NCBI GenBank assembly: GCA_025808415.1
Contig: CP075525.1
Span: forward strand, 3,085,501-3,149,500
DNA: 64,000 bases
Direction: 5' to 3'
Source of the DNA: Cyclobacteriaceae bacterium
GTDB taxonomy: Bacteria; Bacteroidota; Bacteroidia; Cytophagales; Cyclobacteriaceae
The notes under the pieces were generated by a model that ran no database searches, was not told where the DNA came from, and saw nothing but the letters and a program-made list of their open reading frames with translations. This document shows, piece after piece, positions 60,563 through 64,000 of this stretch (within the stretch, counting starts at the first letter, position 1; every line of letters starts with the position of its first letter). Both the position numbers and the translations under genes were made by a program.

Positions 60563-61666
60563 ATGGAAGAACAAAAAAAGAAAGTACTGGTGCTTACCGG
60601 TGGTGGTGATTGCCCCGGGTTGAATGCCGTAATACGCGGCATTGCCAAACGCGCGCGAAAAGAAAAGAATTGGGAAGTATACGGAAGCATTGAGGCCTTT
60701 AATGGTGTGCTCAACGAACCTCAGCAAATAATACGGTTAACCCAGCGCAAAACAGCGGGCATTCATGTAAAGGGCGGCACCATCCTTAAAACAACCAATA
60801 AGGCAAACCCGATGAAATTCCCCATCGTTCAAAAAGATGGCTCCGTAAAAGAAATTGACCGCACGGAAGAACTGATCACGAAAATAAAAAAACTTGGGTT
60901 TGATGCTGTGATCAATATTGGTGGTGATGGTTCGCAGAAAATTTCGAAAGCACTTTTTGACCAGGGATTGAATATCGTTGGCGTACCTAAAACCATCGAC
61001 AACGACCTGTCGGCAACCGACATGACCTTTGGTTTTCAAACCGCAGTTCAGATTGCCACCGATAGTTTCGACAAACTGGTGACCACGGCCGAGAGCCATC
61101 ACCGGGTAATGATTATGGAAGTAATGGGGCGCGATGCAGGCTGGATTGCCATACACACCGCCATTGCCGGGGGCGCAGAAATATGCCTGATACCTGAAAT
61201 ACCTTACGAAATTGATAAGCTGGTGAAGCGCATTGACGCCCGTTATAAATTCGGAAAAGGGTTTGTGAACATTGTAGTTGCCGAGGGTGCCAAACCAAAA
61301 AACGGAACCATTGTAGCGCGCAGCGGGGAAAAAGGATCGGAGCATGTGCGGCTGGGCGGTGTGGCCTTTCAGTTATCGCAGCAATTGAAAGATGCCGGTT
61401 GCCAGGCCGAGATACGGGAAACCGTTTTAGGCCACATACAACGTGGCGGAACACCCACCGCGTTCGACCGGGTGCTGGCAACCTTGTTTGGGGTTAAGGC
61501 GATGGAATTGGTCATCCATGGTGAGTTTGGAAAAATGGTTGCGTTGAAAAACAACAACATTAGTTATGTATCGCTGGAAGAGGCCACGCGCGAATCGAAT
61601 TTCGTGAACAAAGACTCCTTTTTGGTAAAAGCCGCCAAGGGCTTGGGGATAAGTTTTGGTGATTGA
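60563..61666 (+). CDS. pfkA: 6-phosphofructokinase
   Basis: 367 residues from ATG 60563 (MEEQKKKVLVLTGGGDCPGL). A GTG/TTG-type frame to 60494 overlapping the Sua5 stop is less likely. GGGDCPGLNAVIRG binds ATP; INIGGDGSQKISKALFDQGL has Gly where PPi-dependent enzymes have Asp, so ATP use is favoured; VPKTIDNDLSATDMTFGFQT is the catalytic loop, and MEVMGRDAGWIAIHTAIAGG, LGHIQRGGTPTAFDR follow. The family form with DLSATD is common in Bacteroidetes and Spirochaetes. Last conserved housekeeping gene before the AT-rich region. Confidence 0.93.
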   Translation: MEEQKKKVLVLTGGGDCPGLNAVIRGIAKRARKEKNWEVYGSIEAFNGVLNEPQQIIRLTQRKTAGIHVKGGTILKTTNKANPMKFPIVQKDGSVKEIDRTEELITKIKKLGFDAVINIGGDGSQKISKALFDQGLNIVGVPKTIDNDLSATDMTFGFQTAVQIATDSFDKLVTTAESHHRVMIMEVMGRDAGWIAIHTAIAGGAEICLIPEIPYEIDKLVKRIDARYKFGKGFVNIVVAEGAKPKNGTIVARSGEKGSEHVRLGGVAFQLSQQLKDAGCQAEIRETVLGHIQRGGTPTAFDRVLATLFGVKAMELVIHGEFGKMVALKNNNISYVSLEEATRESNFVNKDSFLVKAAKGLGISFGD

Positions 61667-61668
61667 GT

Positions 61669-61704
61669 TTCGCTTATACACCCAAATTTGGGTGTATAAG
61701 CGAA
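61669..61704. repeat. Perfect 36-bp palindrome downstream of pfkA
   Basis: TTCGCTTATACACCCAAA and its exact reverse complement directly follow each other with no spacer, two bases after the pfkA stop. It may be the pfkA terminator (no T-run on either side) or a boundary mark, because the AT-rich defence-gene region begins here. Confidence 0.9.
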
Positions 61705-61787
61705 GGTTTATAGCGCATATAAAAAAGTTGGTGGCAAGCGTAAGACGACAGTGCTACAATCAACGGACTGACCAAAAATCAAACTTT

Positions 61788-61799
61788 CGCCAATTGGCG
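61788..61799. promoter_or_regulatory. 12-bp palindrome upstream of the AAA ATPase gene
   Basis: CGCCAATTGGCG, perfect, 150 bases before the start at 61949. Size fits a dimeric regulator site, but no regulator gene is adjacent. Nothing else was recognised between 61705 and 61913. Confidence 0.3.
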
Positions 61800-61913
61800 A
61801 CAGCATATCTTGCGAAATTCTACAAAAAATGACTATTGACATAGCTAAAAGCACCTAAAACCTCAAATCTTGTAAATTATTTACATAATTCAATATTTTA
61901 TCAGATTAAAACT

Positions 61914-61921
61914 TATCTTTG
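61914..61921 (+). promoter_or_regulatory. Probable -7 promoter element of the AAA ATPase/RloB pair
   Basis: TATCTTTG is an exact TAnnTTTG match; transcription would start near 61928, about 20 bases before the ATG. The -33 region is not clear. Confidence 0.5.
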
Positions 61922-61948
61922 CAACTGAAACGATAACAAGCAACGAAT

Positions 61949-63253
61949 ATGTTAATAGACATAACATCTAAAAATTACCGCTCAATTAAAGAAGAGCAAA
62001 ATTTCAGCTTAGAAGCAAGTTCTTTGAAGTTGAAACCAGGGAACACATTTGCTCCTCTTTCGGACTACAAAAATTTAAAACTTTTAAAGTCAGCGGTAAT
62101 TTACGGTGCTAACGCTTCAGGCAAATCCAATCTAATTCGGTTAATGTGGACATTGCGAAACTTTGTTTTAAATTCTTTGGAATTAAAAGCAGGCGACCCA
62201 ATACCCAACAGATTTTACGACCCTTTTTTATTAGATGTTACTTCACAAAATGAGCCGACTGAAATAACCATAAATTTTATCCCTAAAAACAAGAAACGGC
62301 ACAGATACATCATCAAGTATAACAAAACGGAAATACTGTATGAGTATTTGGGCGTTTATGAAACAAATTGGATTTCAAAAATTTTTGAAAGGAAAGACGC
62401 TAACGAGTTTGTTGAATTTGGCGAGGCTATGAAAAACAAAAAAGAAGATAAAAGAGTTACTAAAAACACTCTTTTTCTTTCAAAGTTTGGTGGCATTCCC
62501 AATGACCAGCTTAGAGATATTTACTTGTATTTCAAAGAAATTGAAGTTTGGAATATTCCATCCGTTCATCACATCAATGAACTTTACAACAATGTTCAAA
62601 AAAACTTCAATAAGCCAGAAAGACAAGAATTAAGAAGAAAACTAAGCAAACTAATAAGTGTTGCAGATACTAAAATTTCAGAAGTTCACGTATCGGAAAG
62701 ACCCGATAAAGATTTTGAAAGTTTACCTGAAAATATTAGAGAAAGAGTAATAAAAGACCTAAAATTTGAAACCTTTGGTGTTCACAAAGTATTTCATTTA
62801 GGCAATGAATCGGGTATTCAAATGTTGTCTTTCAATGACCAAGAATCACAAGGAACAAAAACAATGTTTGCGATTGGCGGGTTGATGCTTGAATCCTTTG
62901 AAAAAGAAGAACCTGTTTTGATTTTCTTAGATGAGTTTGACAACAGCTTACATCCTGACCTTGCGAAGTTTTTGGTTGAATTGTTTCATAATCCCAAAGT
63001 CAATAAAAACAATTCACAACTTGTTTTCGCAACACACGAAACAACCTTACTTGATAAAAAAGTCTTTCGCAAAGACCAGATTTGGTTTGGTGATAAAAAC
63101 AAATACGGAGTTACTGAATTGTATTCAGTAAAAGACTTCAACGATTTAAAAAATGTTCGTTCTGATATACCGTTTGATAAATGGTATAGAACAGGAAAAT
63201 TCGGTGCAGTTCCTAACATCAAAAAATTTGAATTTATCGCAGAGTATGAGTAA
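61949..63253 (+). CDS. AAA family ATPase of an AbiL/RloAB-like defence pair
   Basis: 434 residues. ABC/SMC-type ATPase: ITSKNYRSIKEEQNFSLEAS (typical N-terminal opening of AAA15/RloA proteins), Walker A VIYGANASGKSNLIRLMWTL near residue 52, middle coiled/helical region, QESQGTKTMFAIGGLMLESF (signature), Walker B PVLIFLDEFDNSLHPDLAKF near 322-342, and the switch His VFATHETTLLDKK. AT-rich, with codon use unlike pfkA. Its stop overlaps the start of the RloB-like gene by eight bases, so both are made together. In Lactococcus AbiL and Campylobacter RloA/RloB pairs the ATPase is thought to sense or control a nuclease-like partner. Confidence 0.85.
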   Translation: MLIDITSKNYRSIKEEQNFSLEASSLKLKPGNTFAPLSDYKNLKLLKSAVIYGANASGKSNLIRLMWTLRNFVLNSLELKAGDPIPNRFYDPFLLDVTSQNEPTEITINFIPKNKKRHRYIIKYNKTEILYEYLGVYETNWISKIFERKDANEFVEFGEAMKNKKEDKRVTKNTLFLSKFGGIPNDQLRDIYLYFKEIEVWNIPSVHHINELYNNVQKNFNKPERQELRRKLSKLISVADTKISEVHVSERPDKDFESLPENIRERVIKDLKFETFGVHKVFHLGNESGIQMLSFNDQESQGTKTMFAIGGLMLESFEKEEPVLIFLDEFDNSLHPDLAKFLVELFHNPKVNKNNSQLVFATHETTLLDKKVFRKDQIWFGDKNKYGVTELYSVKDFNDLKNVRSDIPFDKWYRTGKFGAVPNIKKFEFIAEYE

Positions 63254-64000
63254 GAATAAAAACATAAAAAGGTCTTTGTATATTCTTACCGAAGGACATA
63301 CTGAACAAGCGTATTTTTCAAGAATAAGCGAAATTTTAGGCGATGAAGACGAATGGAAATACTCTGTAACTGTTGATGTAAGAGAAATTGTTGACGGGAG
63401 CAAGACCGACCCCGTAAATATGGTCAAAGAAGCCAAGAAAAGTCAAAGGTCTTATGACGAAATCTGGGTTGTTTTTGACAAAGACAGAGATAGAGACCAA
63501 CAAAATTTACAAGCGATTGAACTTGCTTCTAAATCAAAAATAAAAATTGCTTTTTCAAGTATTTCGTTTGAAGAATGGGTATTGCTTCACTTTGAAAAAA
63601 GCACAACAGCATTTCAAAGAAGTGATTGCGAAAGCAGGGGACAAGAATGCACTTGTCAAGGGGCTATTTGTGTTTCTACTTACATAAAAATAAATCACTA
63701 CCCAGCCTATGTAAAAGGTAAAGCAAAATTATATGACGACCTAAGCGACAAACGTGATATAGCTCTTGAATATGCTGCGTGGTTGAAATATCACCACTCA
63801 AACATAGCAAACTATCATTTATTAAATCCATTCACAGACGTTGACAATCTTGTTGCACAACTATTTGAACTTCCTACAATTCGTTATACAGGAATAAACA
63901 ATCCTTTCTCTTTTGAGGGAATCGACATTTGTGTTACAAATTATTCAACAGCAAACAATATTGTTACAGTTTCAATACAAACAAACAACAACTCAAATAG
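63246..64000 (+). CDS. RloB-like protein of the defence pair, cut by the window edge
   Basis: 251 codons are open to the last base, so it continues beyond 64000. ATG at 63246 overlaps the ATPase stop. Features of RloB/AbiLii proteins (Toprim-like): YILTEGHTEQAYFSRISEIL (conserved TEG-x-TE), DEIWVVFDKDRDRDQQ (DxDxD-like acidic site), and SSISFEEWVLLHFEKST. It also has DCESRGQECTCQGAICVSTY, four cysteines in a short loop that may bind zinc. It would be the effector of the pair. The real C-terminus is not visible. Confidence 0.8.
   Translation, partial: MSKNKNIKRSLYILTEGHTEQAYFSRISEILGDEDEWKYSVTVDVREIVDGSKTDPVNMVKEAKKSQRSYDEIWVVFDKDRDRDQQNLQAIELASKSKIKIAFSSISFEEWVLLHFEKSTTAFQRSDCESRGQECTCQGAICVSTYIKINHYPAYVKGKAKLYDDLSDKRDIALEYAAWLKYHHSNIANYHLLNPFTDVDNLVAQLFELPTIRYTGINNPFSFEGIDICVTNYSTANNIVTVSIQTNNNSN

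Noticed and set aside
1..64000. tRNA, rRNA or insertion-sequence genes
   Set aside because: No cloverleaf, rRNA core or transposase-like sequence was recognised by reading; a covariance-model scan would be needed to be certain.

Overview
The window looks like chromosome from a member of the Bacteroidota, most likely order Cytophagales. Evidence: a PorP/SprF-type type IX secretion protein next to a giant protein with a type B (gliding-motility-associated) C-terminal sorting domain; two DUF5916 outer-membrane-like proteins; an arginine operon of Bacteroidetes type (N-acylornithine carbamoyltransferase, proC inside the cluster, GNAT acyltransferase at the head); and TAnnTTTG-type promoter elements. 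No rRNA, tRNA or CRISPR array was seen. Left part (1-23.4 kb): mixed housekeeping and accessory genes. These are an APC permease cut by the window edge with fdhD, an alpha/beta hydrolase, a two-gene nucleotidyltransferase module, fhs, trmN6, DUF5916, a yceI-marR pair with a candidate palindromic operator, M3/M1/M48 peptidases, an SMP-30 lipoprotein, a broken CDF transporter, a PaaE-like flavoprotein, a second DUF5916, purB and a cupin. Centre (23.4-33.1 kb, minus strand): one long arginine operon reading GNAT acyltransferase - argG - argC - proC - argD - argF' - argB - argE-like - argH. Its 340-nt leader holds what looks like a classical attenuator: a 14-residue ORF with five arginine codons, a strong hairpin, then a hairpin with a T-run. 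Several spacers inside the operon are filled with repeats. Next (33.2-49.8 kb, minus strand): a TRIC-type channel gene, a DUF4159 - MoxR - DUF58 - BatA - DUF4175-like - membrane protein operon, and five TldD/PmbA metallopeptidase-family genes. The three TldD-type proteins carry twin-arginine-like leaders; their two TldE-type partners carry none. Right part (49.9-64 kb): a divergent porP / 1741-residue type IX cargo pair, a GH20 hexosaminidase lipoprotein, a small exported protein, a NUDIX hydrolase, an uncatalogued 53-residue membrane ORF, a Sua5/TsaC enzyme and pfkA. Directly after pfkA a perfect 36-bp palindrome marks the change to AT-rich DNA carrying an AAA ATPase and an RloB-like protein, the layout of AbiL/RloAB phage-defence pairs. 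The second gene runs off the window. Strongest leads for new biology: the arginine attenuator, the one-sided Tat signals in the TldD/TldE set, and the yceI-marR control region.
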